DNA of 64,000 nt from Gammaproteobacteria bacterium (GCA_016718385.1 JADKDK010000002.1:1-64000), one strand, 5' to 3'. Shown: positions 17,263-27,828, counted from the stretch's first letter. Made by a program: numbers and translations. Notes: generated by a model not told the origin, from the letters alone.

Positions 17263-18260
17263 TGCGCACGCCGGCGCGTGCCGCGGGCCTGCGCCGGCGG
17301 GTACGCACCCGCTGGATTGCGTGGGTGAGCCGGCGCATCCCGCCGGCGCGCGAAGTCGTGCTGACGCAGCGCAACATCTTCATCTTCCCCACCGGCAGCG
17401 GCTTCGCCTTCCTCGCGCTGCTGCTGGCGCTGCTGATCACCGGCATCAATTACGAGAGCAACCTGGTGTTCGCGCTCACCTTCCTGCTGGGCGGGTTGTT
17501 CATCGTCGGCGTGCTGCACACCTACGCCAACCTCGCGCAGCTGCGCCTGTGCGCGGGCGCGGCGCCCCCGGTATTCGCGGGCCAGCAGGCGAGCTTCGCG
17601 GTGCAGCTGCGCGACGAGGGCAGGCGCGCGCACGACGGCATCACGCTGTCGTGGCCCGGTGGCGACGAGATCGGGGCGCGCGTTGCGCCGCTGGGCGAGG
17701 ACCACGTGCAGCTCTTCACGCGTGCCGCGCGCCGCGGCTGGCTGCGCCCGGGGCGCCTGCGCCTGGAGAGCCGCTATCCGCTGGGGCTGTTGCGCGCGTG
17801 GTCGTGGCTGGATCTCGATATGCGCTGCCTGGTGTACCCGCGCCCGGCGCCCGCGGGCCCGCTGCCGCTCGATGCGGGGCGTGGCGAGGAGGGCAGCGCC
17901 ACGCACGATCCGGGAGCCGAGGATTTCTCGGGCTTTCGCAACTACACCCCCGGCGACCCGTTGCGCCACGTGGCGTGGAAGACGCTCGCCAAGGGCCAGC
18001 CGTTGCAGACGCGCGAGTACGTGGCCTTCGCGGACCGCCGCGTGTGGCTCACGTGGGCGCAGACCGCGGACTGGGGCGCCACGGAGCAGCGACTGGCGCT
18101 GCTGTGCCGCTGGGTGCTGGAGCTGCACGCGCTGGGTGCCGACTTCGGGCTCGACATCCCGGGCACGCGGCTCGAACCGGCGGCGGGCGAGGCGCAGCGC
18201 GACCGCGCGCTCGCTGCACTCGCGCTGTTCGGCACGGCGGGCGGGGGCGCGGGCGCATGA
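17262..18260 (+). CDS. DUF58 domain membrane protein
   Basis: A 332-residue protein. Two adjacent hydrophobic segments (about residues 43-85) are followed by a beta-rich region and the DUF58 motif FSGFRNYTPGDPLRHVAWKT. It partners with the MoxR ATPase upstream; the start overlaps that gene (TGATG) and its stop overlaps the next (ATGA). The biochemical role is unknown. Confidence 0.88.
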   Translation: MRTPARAAGLRRRVRTRWIAWVSRRIPPAREVVLTQRNIFIFPTGSGFAFLALLLALLITGINYESNLVFALTFLLGGLFIVGVLHTYANLAQLRLCAGAAPPVFAGQQASFAVQLRDEGRRAHDGITLSWPGGDEIGARVAPLGEDHVQLFTRAARRGWLRPGRLRLESRYPLGLLRAWSWLDLDMRCLVYPRPAPAGPLPLDAGRGEEGSATHDPGAEDFSGFRNYTPGDPLRHVAWKTLAKGQPLQTREYVAFADRRVWLTWAQTADWGATEQRLALLCRWVLELHALGADFGLDIPGTRLEPAAGEAQRDRALAALALFGTAGGGAGA

Positions 18261-20272
18261 GCACGCCCCTGCCGCGGCGCAGCCTCGCGTGGCTGCTGTT
18301 CGCGCTGGTGCTCGCGATCGGGCCGCACGCGCTGCGGCTGCCGCCGTGGGTACTGCTGGTGATGGGGGTGGCGATCGCGTGGCGCTATCGCGTGCACCAG
18401 GGCGCGTGGTCCTTCCCCGGCCGGGCGGTGAAGCTGCTGCTGGTGGTGATGTCCTTCCTCGCGGTGGGGCTGCACTGGCGCGCGCTGAGCGGCCTGGAGC
18501 CCGCGGTGGCGCTGCTGGCGATCGCCGGCGGGCTGAAGGCCATGGAGATGCGCACGACGCGCGACTTCCTCGTGGTGGTGTTCGTGGCCTATTTCCTTGT
18601 CGCGAGCCAGCTGCTGTTCGAGCAGGAGATTCCCTACGCGCTGTATGCGGTGGTGGCGACCGCGGGTGTCACCGCGGCCATGGTCGCACGCCACCAGGGC
18701 GATCCCGCGCCGGGATTCCCGCACCCGCTCGTGCTGACGGGCAAGCTGCTCGCGCAGGCCGTGCCAGTGATGCTGCTGCTGTTCGTGGTGTTCCCGCGCA
18801 TCGCGCCGCTGTGGGCGATTCCGCAGAACACGCAGAGCGCGCGCACCGGGCCCAGCGACAGCATGTCGCCCGGGGACGTGGCGCGCCTGAGCGGTTCGAA
18901 CGCATTGGCGTTTCGCGCCACTTTCGAGGGCGCGATCCCGGCGCAGCGCGAGCTGTACTGGCGCGGGCTGGTTTTCTCGGAGTTCGACGGCCGGCAATGG
19001 CGCCAGGGCGCGATGGCGCGCATGGAGGCTGAGCTGGCGCAGCAGGGCGCGCCGCGCCCGGCGCTGCGCCAGCTCACGCACGTGCCGAGCGGCGAGGAAA
19101 CCAGCTACGAAGTGATCCTCGAGCCCAGCAACCAGCCGTGGGCCTACGTGATCGGCTTTCCTCTCTCGTACGATGCGAACCTGCGCAGCGGCAGCGACTA
19201 CCGCCTGATGAGCTCGCGCCCGCTCACGCAGCGCCTGCGCTACCGCGTGCGCGCCGATCTCGCCGCGCAGCTGGAACCCGAGCTCGGCATCCTGCGCCGG
19301 CGCACCGAGTTGCAGTTGCCCGAGGGCTTCAACCCGCGCGCGCTCGCGCAGGCGAAGGCCTGGCGCGCGGCGGCGTCGTCGGATGCCGCCTACATCGAGC
19401 TCGTGCTGCGCTGGTTCACCACCGAGGAATTCGTCTACACCATGTCGCCGCCGCTGCTCGGGCGTGACACGGTCGATGAGTTCCTGTTCGGCGAGCGGCG
19501 CGGTTTCTGCGAGCACTACGCCAGCGCGTTCGCGGTGCTGCTGCGCGCGGCCGGCATCCCGGCGCGCGTGGTGGTGGGCTACCAGGGCGGCGAGCGCAAT
19601 CCCTACCAGGCCTACCTGCTGGTGCACCAGTTCGACGCCCACGCCTGGACCGAGGCGTGGCTGGACGGTCGCGGCTGGGTGCGTTTCGATCCCACCGCCG
19701 CGGTGGCGCCGGATCGCATCGAGTCGGGCGCGGGCGAGGCGCTCGGTGCGGAATTCCTCGCCGATTCGCCGCTCGCGATCGAGCGCTACCGCAACGTGCG
19801 GCTGCTGGGCTGGATGCGCATGCGCTGGGACATGATGACCTACCACTGGGCGCGGCTGGTGCTGAACTACGACGCCGAGCGCCAGAACGCGCTGCTCTCG
19901 AACCTGCTGGGCCGGATCAGCCCGGCGCGCGTGGTCGCGGTGATGCTCGGTTGCGGCGCGCTCGTGCTTTTGCTGGTCGCGGCGAGCCTGTTCGGCGTGA
20001 AGCCACCACCGCGTCGCGATGCAGCGACGGCCGCGTACCTGCGGATCTGCGAGCGCCTGGCTGCGCTCGGGCTGGAACGCCGCCGCGGCGAGGGCCCTCT
20101 CGATTACGCGCGACGCGTGGCGGCCGTGCGTCCCGATCTCGGCGCGGAGCTGCAGGCGTTGACGGCGGACTATGTGGCGCTCAGTTATGGCAGCGTGGCG
20201 ACGCAGCAGCGCGGTGCGCGGCTGCAACGCCTTCGCGCCTTCCGCCCGCGCCGCGGTACGCCTTCGCGGTAA
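18257..20272 (+). CDS. Transglutaminase-like membrane protein (TgpA/DUF3488 type)
   Basis: A 671-residue protein. About five or six N-terminal membrane helices (DUF3488) are followed by a periplasmic transglutaminase core with its Cys in RRGFCEHYASAFAVLLR, His in DAHAWTEAW and Asp in VRFDPTAAV, so the triad is intact. A final membrane helix and a DUF4129-like tail follow. TgpA of Pseudomonas is essential for growth. It completes the moxR-DUF58-tgpA operon. An upstream extension of the frame only shadows DUF58; the ATGA start is used. Confidence 0.9.
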   Translation: MSTPLPRRSLAWLLFALVLAIGPHALRLPPWVLLVMGVAIAWRYRVHQGAWSFPGRAVKLLLVVMSFLAVGLHWRALSGLEPAVALLAIAGGLKAMEMRTTRDFLVVVFVAYFLVASQLLFEQEIPYALYAVVATAGVTAAMVARHQGDPAPGFPHPLVLTGKLLAQAVPVMLLLFVVFPRIAPLWAIPQNTQSARTGPSDSMSPGDVARLSGSNALAFRATFEGAIPAQRELYWRGLVFSEFDGRQWRQGAMARMEAELAQQGAPRPALRQLTHVPSGEETSYEVILEPSNQPWAYVIGFPLSYDANLRSGSDYRLMSSRPLTQRLRYRVRADLAAQLEPELGILRRRTELQLPEGFNPRALAQAKAWRAAASSDAAYIELVLRWFTTEEFVYTMSPPLLGRDTVDEFLFGERRGFCEHYASAFAVLLRAAGIPARVVVGYQGGERNPYQAYLLVHQFDAHAWTEAWLDGRGWVRFDPTAAVAPDRIESGAGEALGAEFLADSPLAIERYRNVRLLGWMRMRWDMMTYHWARLVLNYDAERQNALLSNLLGRISPARVVAVMLGCGALVLLLVAASLFGVKPPPRRDAATAAYLRICERLAALGLERRRGEGPLDYARRVAAVRPDLGAELQALTADYVALSYGSVATQQRGARLQRLRAFRPRRGTPSR

Positions 20273-20290
20273 GAACGGGCCCGGATGATC

Positions 20291-20308
20291 AGCCGCGCTG
20301 GCGCGGCT
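20291..20308. other. Perfect hairpin after the tgpA-like gene
   Basis: AGCCGCGC-TG-GCGCGGCT is a perfect 8-bp stem 19 bases downstream of the stop. There is no T run, so it is at best a weak or Rho-assisted terminator. Confidence 0.35.
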
Positions 20309-20388
20309 CCACCGGCATCGCCGCGGTGCCGGCTGCCAATGCGAGGCGGTCGCTACTCGTCTGCTTGTGTTCCCGGCTTTCTGGGCGC

Positions 20389-20412
20389 AAGATAGTAATC
20401 AGTTACTATCTT
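20389..20412. promoter_or_regulatory. Perfect palindromic operator for the adjacent TetR
   Basis: AAGATAGTAA and TTACTATCTT are perfect 10-bp arms around a 4-base spacer, 13 bases before the tetR-type ATG. The AT-rich palindrome overlaps the likely -10/start region, with TTGTGT about 17 bases further upstream as a weak -35. This is the expected arrangement for TetR autorepression and control of the downstream exporter. Confidence 0.75.
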
Positions 20413-20425
20413 CGAAGCGGCGATC

Positions 20426-21034
20426 ATGGACAATCTTCCCAAGCACCTGCCCGCAGAGCAACGTCGAGCCGTGACAGTAGAGGCCGTAGTCGCGCTGGCC
20501 GCCACGCAGAACCCCAGCGAAATCACCACCGCCGCCATCGCCAAGCATATGAAGCTCACGCAGGGCGCGCTGTTCCGGCATTTCCCGAGCAAGGAGGCCA
20601 TCTGGGAGGCGGTGATGGAATGGGTAGCCGAGCGTCTGCTGGCGCGAATCGACATGGCAGCCGAGGGGATCGACTCGCCCGTGGCGGCGATGGAAGCGAT
20701 GTTCATGAGCCACGTGGAATTCGTGATCGAGCATCCCGGCGTTCCGCGGATGATGTTCGGCGAGTTGCAGCGTACGGACGCGTCAGCGGCCAAGCGCATG
20801 GTACAGACGCTCATGATGCGATACCGCGAGCGCCTTCAGCGCCTGATCGCCAGCGGCATGTCCGGCGGCGAGTTGTCGGTCGCGCTCGATGAGGAGGCCG
20901 CGGCGACGCTGTTCATCGGTACCATCCAGGGCCTGGTGATGCAGTCACTCATGGCAGGCGATGTGGCGCGCATGCGCCGCGCTGCGCCGCGCGTTTTTGC
21001 CATCTATCGTCGCGGTATCGGGAGCGCGTCATGA
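20426..21034 (+). CDS. TetR-family repressor of an ABC exporter
   Basis: A 202-residue protein. The N-terminal HTH reads TAAIAKHMKLTQGALFRHFP (about 36-55), classic TetR. The rest is an all-helical ligand domain. It is the first gene of an overlapping operon with HlyD-type, permease and ATPase genes, so it probably senses the substrate of that exporter and releases the palindrome at 20389-20412. Confidence 0.9.
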   Translation: MDNLPKHLPAEQRRAVTVEAVVALAATQNPSEITTAAIAKHMKLTQGALFRHFPSKEAIWEAVMEWVAERLLARIDMAAEGIDSPVAAMEAMFMSHVEFVIEHPGVPRMMFGELQRTDASAAKRMVQTLMMRYRERLQRLIASGMSGGELSVALDEEAAATLFIGTIQGLVMQSLMAGDVARMRRAAPRVFAIYRRGIGSAS

Positions 21035-22179
21035 GACGCCTGCCGTTGCAGGGCCGCACGCTGGCGCTGCTCGCGTTCATCGTGCCGCTGCTCGCACTCT
21101 TCGTGTTCGTCGGGTTGCGCTCGGGACCGCTGGCGCCCGTCGCGGTGACGCTGGCCACGGTGCAATCGCGCGCCCTCGCGCCGGCGCTGTTCGGCATCGG
21201 CACCGTGGAGGCCCGTTACACGTACCGGATCGGACCCACCGCTGCCGGGCGTGTCGAACGGCTGGATGTCGATGTGGGCGACCGGGTCGACGCGGGGCAG
21301 GTACTCGGTGCGATGGACCCTGTGGATCTGGATGACCGGGTGCGCGCGCTGGATTCCGCGTTCAAGCGCGCCGGCGCGACGCTGCGCGAGGCAGAGGCCC
21401 GGCAGGCGTATGCGCAAGCGCAGGCGCGCCGCTACGAAAAACTGCTGCTGGCGCGCTCGATCAGCGAGGAAACCGTCACCACGAAGCGGCAAGAGCTGCA
21501 GATCGCGGATGCCGTATTGTCGGCCGCCCGCGAAGAAGTCGATCGCGCGCGCGCCGAGCGTGAGGCGCTGATCGCGCAGCGCCGCGATATGCGTTTGGTT
21601 GCGCCGGTCGATGGCGTGGTCGTGTTGCGCGATGTCGAGCCCGGCTCGACTGTGGTGGCGGGGCAGGCGGTGGTGGAGCTGATCGATCCCGCGAGCTTGT
21701 GGATCAACGTGCGCTTCGACCAGCTCAGCGCGGCGGGATTGGCCACGGCGTTGCCCGCGCGCATCGTGCTGCGTTCGCGCGACGGTGAGGCGCTCGCGGG
21801 TCGCGTGTTCCGCATCGAGCCCAAGGCCGACGCGGTCACCGAGGAAACGCTGGCGAAAGTGGTGTTCGAGACCGTACCCCGACCCCTGCCGCCCGTGGGC
21901 GAACTGGCCGAGGTGACGGTGGACCTTCCCGGGTTACCCGCCGCACCCGTCATCCCCAACGCGGCCATCCGGCGCGAGGGCGGAAAGACGGGCGCGTGGC
22001 GGATCGGGGACGGAGAATTGCGCTTCGTGCCGCTCGTGCTCGGCGCCACCGATCTCGACGGCCTGATACAGGTGCGCGAAGGCCTGGCGGATGGCGATCG
22101 GGTGGTGCTCTACAGCGAAAAGGCGATAACGGCGCGCAGCCGCGTGCGCGTGGTCGAGCGGATTGGCGGAGCCCCCTGA
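21031..22179 (+). CDS. HlyD/DevB-type periplasmic adaptor of an ABC exporter
   Basis: A 382-residue protein. One N-terminal membrane helix (8-29) is followed by split lipoyl halves (GRVERLDVDVGDRVDAGQVL and LVAPVDGVVVLRDVEPGSTV), a coiled-coil hairpin between them and a beta-barrel. It bridges the inner-membrane permease to an outer-membrane factor. The start overlaps tetR (ATGA). No TolC-type gene is in the window. Confidence 0.88.
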   Translation: MRRLPLQGRTLALLAFIVPLLALFVFVGLRSGPLAPVAVTLATVQSRALAPALFGIGTVEARYTYRIGPTAAGRVERLDVDVGDRVDAGQVLGAMDPVDLDDRVRALDSAFKRAGATLREAEARQAYAQAQARRYEKLLLARSISEETVTTKRQELQIADAVLSAAREEVDRARAEREALIAQRRDMRLVAPVDGVVVLRDVEPGSTVVAGQAVVELIDPASLWINVRFDQLSAAGLATALPARIVLRSRDGEALAGRVFRIEPKADAVTEETLAKVVFETVPRPLPPVGELAEVTVDLPGLPAAPVIPNAAIRREGGKTGAWRIGDGELRFVPLVLGATDLDGLIQVREGLADGDRVVLYSEKAITARSRVRVVERIGGAP

Positions 22180-23384
22180 TGATCAGCCTTGCCGGGCGCG
22201 ACATCCTGCATGCCTGGGGCAAGTTCGTTTTCACGGGCGTGGGCCTCGGACTGCTGATCGGCGTAACGCTGGTTATGGCCGGCGTCTATCGTGGCATGGT
22301 CGATGATGCGAAGGCGCTGCTGGACAACAGTGGCGCCGAGCTCTGGGTGGTGCAGAAGGACACGCTGGGCCCTTACGCGGAATCATCCAGCGTGAACGAC
22401 GACGTCTACCGAGCCATCCTCGCGATGCCCGGGGTCGCACGCGCGGCGAACGTGACCTACCTGACCATGCAGGTGCGCAAGGGCGAGAGCGACGTGCGCG
22501 CCATGGTTGTCGGCATTGCGCCGGGCGACCCGGGCGCCACGCCCGGATGGCCGCCCTACCTGGTGGCCGGGCGCCAGATCACGCGTGCGCATTACGAGGC
22601 GGTGGCCGATATCGCCAGCGGCTTGCGGCTCGGCGACCGCCTGTCGATTCGCCGCAACCAGTTCACCGTGGTGGGGCTGACGCGGCGCATGGTGTCGTCG
22701 AACGGCGATCCGATGGTGTTCATCCCGCTCAAGGACGCGCAGGAAGCGCAATTCCTGAAGGACAACGATGCCATCTGGCAGAGCCGGCGCCGCACGGCCG
22801 GCAACCCGGCCTTCAACCGGCCCGGCGTGCCCGGATTGCTGGAAGCGGTCATTGCCTCGCAGAGCACCAATGCCTATGTCAACGCGGTGCTGGTCACGTT
22901 GCAGCCCGGACACGTGGCGGACGACGTGGCCGAATCCATCCGCCGCTGGAAGCGCCTGACCGTCTACACGCGTGTCGGGATGGAAGGCATCCTCGTCGGC
23001 AAGATGATCGCCACCTCGGCCAGGCAGATAGGCATGTTCCTGGTGATACTGTCCGTGGTGAGCGCCGCGATCGTCGCGTTCATCATCTACACGCTCACGA
23101 TGGACAAGGTGCGCGAGATCGCCGTGCTGAAGCTCATCGGAACGCGCAACCGCACTATCGCCGCGATGATCGTGCAGCAGGCGCTGGCGCTGGGTGTGAT
23201 CGGCTTCGTGGTGGGCAAGATCGCCGCCACGTATTCCGCGCCGTTTTTCCCCAAGTACGTGCTGCTGATGCCGCGCGATTCCGTGGCGGGATTTGCTGTC
23301 GTGCTGCTGATCTGCGTACTGGCGAGCGTGGTGTCCATACGCATGGCGCTCGCTGTCGACCCGGCCGAAGCGATCGGAGGCTGA
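22179..23384 (+). CDS. DevC/MacB-like ABC transporter permease
   Basis: A 401-residue protein. One N-terminal helix, a periplasmic MacB-type domain (about 45-270) and three C-terminal helices form an FtsX-like fold (KVREIAVLKLIGTRNRTIAAMI is the coupling-helix region). Together with the adaptor and ATPase it resembles DevBCA exporters. The start overlaps the adaptor stop (TGATG). Confidence 0.88.
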   Translation: MISLAGRDILHAWGKFVFTGVGLGLLIGVTLVMAGVYRGMVDDAKALLDNSGAELWVVQKDTLGPYAESSSVNDDVYRAILAMPGVARAANVTYLTMQVRKGESDVRAMVVGIAPGDPGATPGWPPYLVAGRQITRAHYEAVADIASGLRLGDRLSIRRNQFTVVGLTRRMVSSNGDPMVFIPLKDAQEAQFLKDNDAIWQSRRRTAGNPAFNRPGVPGLLEAVIASQSTNAYVNAVLVTLQPGHVADDVAESIRRWKRLTVYTRVGMEGILVGKMIATSARQIGMFLVILSVVSAAIVAFIIYTLTMDKVREIAVLKLIGTRNRTIAAMIVQQALALGVIGFVVGKIAATYSAPFFPKYVLLMPRDSVAGFAVVLLICVLASVVSIRMALAVDPAEAIGG

Positions 23385-23385
23385 G

Positions 23386-24096
23386 GTGCGTGGCAAGGGC
23401 ATACGCATCGAGGGCCTCAAGAAGCGTTATGGCTCCGGCGACACGGCTGTCGACGCGTTGAAGAACGTCGACCTGCAGGTGGCGCCCGGCGAGGTGGTGG
23501 GGCTGATCGGACCCTCGGGATCGGGCAAGAGCACACTGCTGAAATGCCTGGGCGCGGTGATCAACCCGAGCGCCGGTCGCATGACGCTGGGCGAGGAACT
23601 GATCTACGACAACGGCTGGAAGGTGCGCGACCTGCGCATGCTGCGTCGCGACAGGATCGGTTTCGTATTCCAGGCGCCGTACCTGATCCCGTTCCTCGAC
23701 GTTATCGACAACGTCGCGCTGCCACCGATGCTGGCCGGCGCGGCCAACGCCGAGGCGCGGGCAAGGGCGCTGGAACTGCTCACGGCGCTGGACGTGCAGC
23801 ACCGCGCGCGGGCGATGCCCTCGCAGCTGTCGGGCGGCGAACAGCAGCGCGTCGCGATTGCACGCGGCCTCGTAAACCGCCCACCCGTGATACTCGCGGA
23901 CGAGCCCACGGCGCCGCTGGACAGCGAGCGCGCGATGGCGGTGATCCGCATCCTCAACGAGATGGCGCGCAAGTTCGAGACCGCGATCATCGTGGTCACC
24001 CACGACGAGAAAATCATTCCCACCTTCAGGCGCATCTACCACATTCGCGACGGTGTGACGCACGAGGAGGCGGGTGAGGGGCGGGGGTTCGGGTAA
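23386..24096 (+). CDS. DevA/LolD-like ABC transporter ATPase
   Basis: A 236-residue protein with Walker A GPSGSGKST, signature LSGGEQQRVAIARGL, Walker B VILADEPTAPLD and the H-loop VVTHD. The D-loop reads APLD rather than the more common AALD or GNLD. The GTG start is one base after the permease stop. Last gene of the TetR-controlled operon. Confidence 0.92.
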   Translation: MRGKGIRIEGLKKRYGSGDTAVDALKNVDLQVAPGEVVGLIGPSGSGKSTLLKCLGAVINPSAGRMTLGEELIYDNGWKVRDLRMLRRDRIGFVFQAPYLIPFLDVIDNVALPPMLAGAANAEARARALELLTALDVQHRARAMPSQLSGGEQQRVAIARGLVNRPPVILADEPTAPLDSERAMAVIRILNEMARKFETAIIVVTHDEKIIPTFRRIYHIRDGVTHEEAGEGRGFG

Positions 24097-24110
24097 GCGA
24101 CACGTCGGGC

Positions 24111-24116
24111 TAGAAT
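24111..24116 (+). promoter_or_regulatory. TAGAAT -10-like element before glrK
   Basis: GGGCTAGAATACGCC lies about 43 bases upstream of the histidine-kinase ATG in the short gap after the ABC ATPase gene. It is the same hexamer context as before trpF, cvpA and the sterol-desaturase gene. Confidence 0.4.
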
Positions 24117-24158
24117 ACGCCCCCTCTTCCATCCATCCGGAGCCGGGTATTCCGCGAC

Positions 24159-25592
24159 ATGCGCTGGCGCCCCCGTTCGATCCTGCAATTGATCCTGCTG
24201 GGCTTCCTGACGGTGGTCGCGCCGCTGAGCGCCGCGGTGGTGCTGGCCGTGCAGACGCTGGTGGAGCAGGCCGTGGACAACGCCCGCCTCAACGAGCGCA
24301 CCGTCACCCTGACCCGCTCGACGCAGCAGTTGCAGGGCGACCTGCTCGACCTGGAGCGGCGCACGCGCCAGTACGCCACGCTCGGGGATGCGTCCCTGCT
24401 GCGCCTGGTCCTGGAGGGGCTCGATGACCTGCAGGCGACACTGGCCACCATTGGCGAGCGCCTCGACGCCGGGGGCGCCGTCGTTGCCGCACGCCTGGGC
24501 GAGCAGCTGCGCGACCTGCAGCACGAGTTGACGCTGGTGCCCGGGGATGCCGCGCGCCTGGAGACGGCCCTGGCGCTGTTCGACCCGATCAGCCGCGAGG
24601 CGCAGGCTGCCGGGCGCAGCAGCAGGCTGCAGGTCGACGCGGAGCTCGCGGCGCAGTTGCTTGCGGCGGACGCCACACGCACGCGCATGATCCTCATCGC
24701 CTCCGCCCTGGCGCTGCTGACGGTGCCGCTCGCGCTGTTGTTCACCTACTGGATCAACCAGCCGATCCGCCAGCTCGAGCAGGTGATCCGCCAGCTCGGG
24801 AGCGCCCGCGCCGGGGGAGCCATCCGCATCCAGGGCCCGCGGGAAATGCAGCTGCTGGGCCGCCAGCTCTCGTGGCTGCGCGATCAGCTGGCGGAGCTCG
24901 ATGCGCAGAAGCAGCAGTTCCTGCGCCACATCTCGCACGAGTTGAAGACCCCGCTGGCCAGCCTGTGCGAGGGAGCCGACCTGCTGGCCGAAGGCGTCGT
25001 CGGTCCGGCGCTGAACCCGGCGCAGCGCGAGATCGTGTCCATCGTCCAGCAGAACAGCAAGGAACTGCAGCGACTGATCGAGAACCTGCTCGACTACAAC
25101 CAGCTGCTGCACCGCGCCGATGTGAGGCCGCGCGAGGTCGCGCTGGCGCCGCTGGTTGCCGAGATCGTCGGCTCGCACCGCCTGGGCTTCAAACGCCACG
25201 GCCTCGAGGCCGTGCTGCGCGACGAGCAGGCTCATTGGGTGCTGGACGCGGGCAAGCTCAGGGCCGCGCTCGACAACCTGGTCTCCAACGCGGCGAATTA
25301 CGCGAGCCAGGACAGCGAGGTGCTGATCCACTGGCGCGTGCACCGGGACATGCTCGAGATCGACGTGGCAAACCACGGCCCCCTCATCCCGGCCGACGAG
25401 ACGGAGCGCATCTTCGAGCCGTTCTTCCAGGGCTCGACGGGCCGTCGCGGTGCGATCAAGGGCTCGGGCATCGGCCTGAGCGTGGCGCGCGAATGCATCG
25501 AGTCGCAGGGCGGTTCGCTGCGACTGGTGCAGCGCAAACCCTACAGCACCTGCTTTCGCATCACCCTGCCGCGCCTGGAGGAGCCCGCATGA
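24159..25592 (+). CDS. glrK: Sensor histidine kinase GlrK/QseE type
   Basis: A 477-residue protein. Membrane helix about 10-32, periplasmic helical sensor to about 180, second helix about 183-205, then HAMP-like segment. The phospho-acceptor is His260 in FLRHISHELKTPLASL. The N box VSNAANYASQ and G boxes (GSGIGLSVA) complete the ATPase domain. The next two genes are a QseG-like lipoprotein and a GlrR-type sigma-54 activator, which identifies the system. Stop overlaps the lipoprotein start. Confidence 0.85.
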   Translation: MRWRPRSILQLILLGFLTVVAPLSAAVVLAVQTLVEQAVDNARLNERTVTLTRSTQQLQGDLLDLERRTRQYATLGDASLLRLVLEGLDDLQATLATIGERLDAGGAVVAARLGEQLRDLQHELTLVPGDAARLETALALFDPISREAQAAGRSSRLQVDAELAAQLLAADATRTRMILIASALALLTVPLALLFTYWINQPIRQLEQVIRQLGSARAGGAIRIQGPREMQLLGRQLSWLRDQLAELDAQKQQFLRHISHELKTPLASLCEGADLLAEGVVGPALNPAQREIVSIVQQNSKELQRLIENLLDYNQLLHRADVRPREVALAPLVAEIVGSHRLGFKRHGLEAVLRDEQAHWVLDAGKLRAALDNLVSNAANYASQDSEVLIHWRVHRDMLEIDVANHGPLIPADETERIFEPFFQGSTGRRGAIKGSGIGLSVARECIESQGGSLRLVQRKPYSTCFRITLPRLEEPA

Positions 25593-26133
25593 GAATCCTC
25601 GTCCTGCTGCTCGCCGGCGTGCTGCTGGCCGCATGCCAGGCCACGCCGCCGCAGACGCCGGCGCCCGCGCCGGCAATGCCGCAGGCGCCGGACCCGGACA
25701 GCGCCATGCTGTCGCAATGGCTGCGCGATGCCGACAGCGCACTGCAACTGTCGGCCCGGGAAGCGCGCGCGCAGCTCGCAGCGATGCAGGCGGATTCCCC
25801 GACGCCCGCACAGCGCTATCGCGTGGCCCTGCTGCACCAGCAACTCGGCGAGTGGAACTCGTGGGCGCTGGCGCGCGACACCATGCGCGCGCTGCGCGCC
25901 GACGAGACGCTGCCGCCGGACGTGCGTCGCCTGGCCGGCCTGCTGGAGGCCTTCAACCAGTCGCGCCTCAACGCGCAGCAGCAACGCACGGAACTGCGCA
26001 AGAGCCTTGACGAGCAGGAGGCGCTGCTCGTGCAGAGGCAAGCCGAGGTGCAGGCGCTGGAGGAGAAGATCCGCTCGCTCACGACCCTCGAGGACAGCAT
26101 GCACCAGCGGCGCGAAGAGCAGGGCGGGCAGCG

Positions 26134-26137
<4 letters not shown>
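25589..26137 (+). CDS. qseG: QseG/YfhG-like lipoprotein
   Basis: A 182-residue protein. The lipobox is VLLAACQ at about residues 10-16, followed by a Pro/Ala linker and a helical region ending in a coiled coil (about 125-175). It is sandwiched with overlaps between kinase and regulator, the place of QseG, an outer-membrane lipoprotein that interacts with the GlrK (QseE) sensor in enterics. The assignment rests mostly on context; sequence is only broadly family-like. Confidence 0.65.
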
Positions 26138-27486
<1,349 letters not shown>

Positions 27487-27489
27487 ATC

Positions 27490-27507
27490 TGTCGCCGCGC
27501 GGCGACA
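27490..27507. promoter_or_regulatory. GlrR-type binding site 1 (TGTC-N10-GACA)
   Basis: TGTC-GCCGCGCGGC-GACA is a perfect palindrome that exactly matches the known GlrR consensus. It starts 3 bases after the glrR stop and lies about 230 bases upstream of the sigma-54 -24 element. Confidence 0.65.
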
Positions 27508-27566
27508 GGGACGATGAGCGGCTTCGCAGTGCATGCGGCCGGGCGGATGCCCGGCTGTCGTCAGAT

Positions 27567-27584
27567 TGTCGCCCGTTTGCGACA
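27567..27584. promoter_or_regulatory. GlrR-type binding site 2 (TGTC-N10-GACA)
   Basis: TGTC-GCCCGTTTGC-GACA is the second exact match to the consensus, about 150 bases upstream of the sigma-54 -24 element. Confidence 0.7.
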
Positions 27585-27629
27585 CGCAATTCATTGAGAT
27601 TGCAGGCGATGTTCCCGCGCGGCGATATC

Positions 27630-27647
27630 TGTCTCCGATCGGCGACA
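27630..27647. promoter_or_regulatory. GlrR-type binding site 3 (TGTC-N10-GACA)
   Basis: TGTC-TCCGATCGGC-GACA is the third exact match, about 87 bases upstream of the -24 element, a standard enhancer distance. A degenerate copy (TGTT-N10-GATA, 27610-27627) lies just before it. The AT-rich stretch 27710-27725 between this site and the promoter could take IHF. Confidence 0.7.
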
Positions 27648-27732
27648 ATAGCGGCTCCCGCCGTCCCGTGCGCCTCGCGAATTCTGAGGCGAGTCGCAGC
27701 CAACCCACTGAAAAATAGAAGAATTCCGGAGT

Positions 27733-27748
27733 TGGCCCGCAGTTCGCT
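27733..27748 (+). promoter_or_regulatory. Sigma-54 (-24/-12) promoter
   Basis: TGGCCCG-N4-TCGCT matches TGGCACG-N4-TTGCW at ten of twelve positions and keeps the invariant GG-N10-GC. It lies downstream of three GlrR-type sites. The predicted start is near 27759. Confidence 0.7.
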
Positions 27749-27758
27749 ACGCCTCCAC

Positions 27759-27828
27759 CAGACCCACCCCTGCAGGTCCAGGTTGAGCGCCGGGCGGCCA
27801 CGAGATTGGCGTCCGGCGCTATTTTTTT
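27759..27828 (+). ncRNA. Putative GlrR/sigma-54-dependent small RNA
   Basis: The predicted sigma-54 start and a Rho-independent terminator bracket about 70 bases with no coding capacity. The 5' part is C-rich (CCAGACCCACCCC) and could pair with Shine-Dalgarno sequences; the 3' half is the terminator hairpin with U tail, as in Hfq-bound sRNAs. In enterics GlrR drives glmY, located upstream of glrK; this candidate is downstream of glrR. No sequence similarity to GlmY is claimed. The alternative is a leader with an attenuator in front of the acyltransferase gene at 27876. Confidence 0.5.
27786..27828 (+). terminator. Rho-independent terminator
   Basis: AGCGCCGG pairs with CCGGCGCT around a 19-base loop that itself can form GCCA/TGGC, followed by ATTTTTTT. 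It would end transcripts from glrR and from the sigma-54 promoter, 48 bases before the next gene. Confidence 0.85.
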
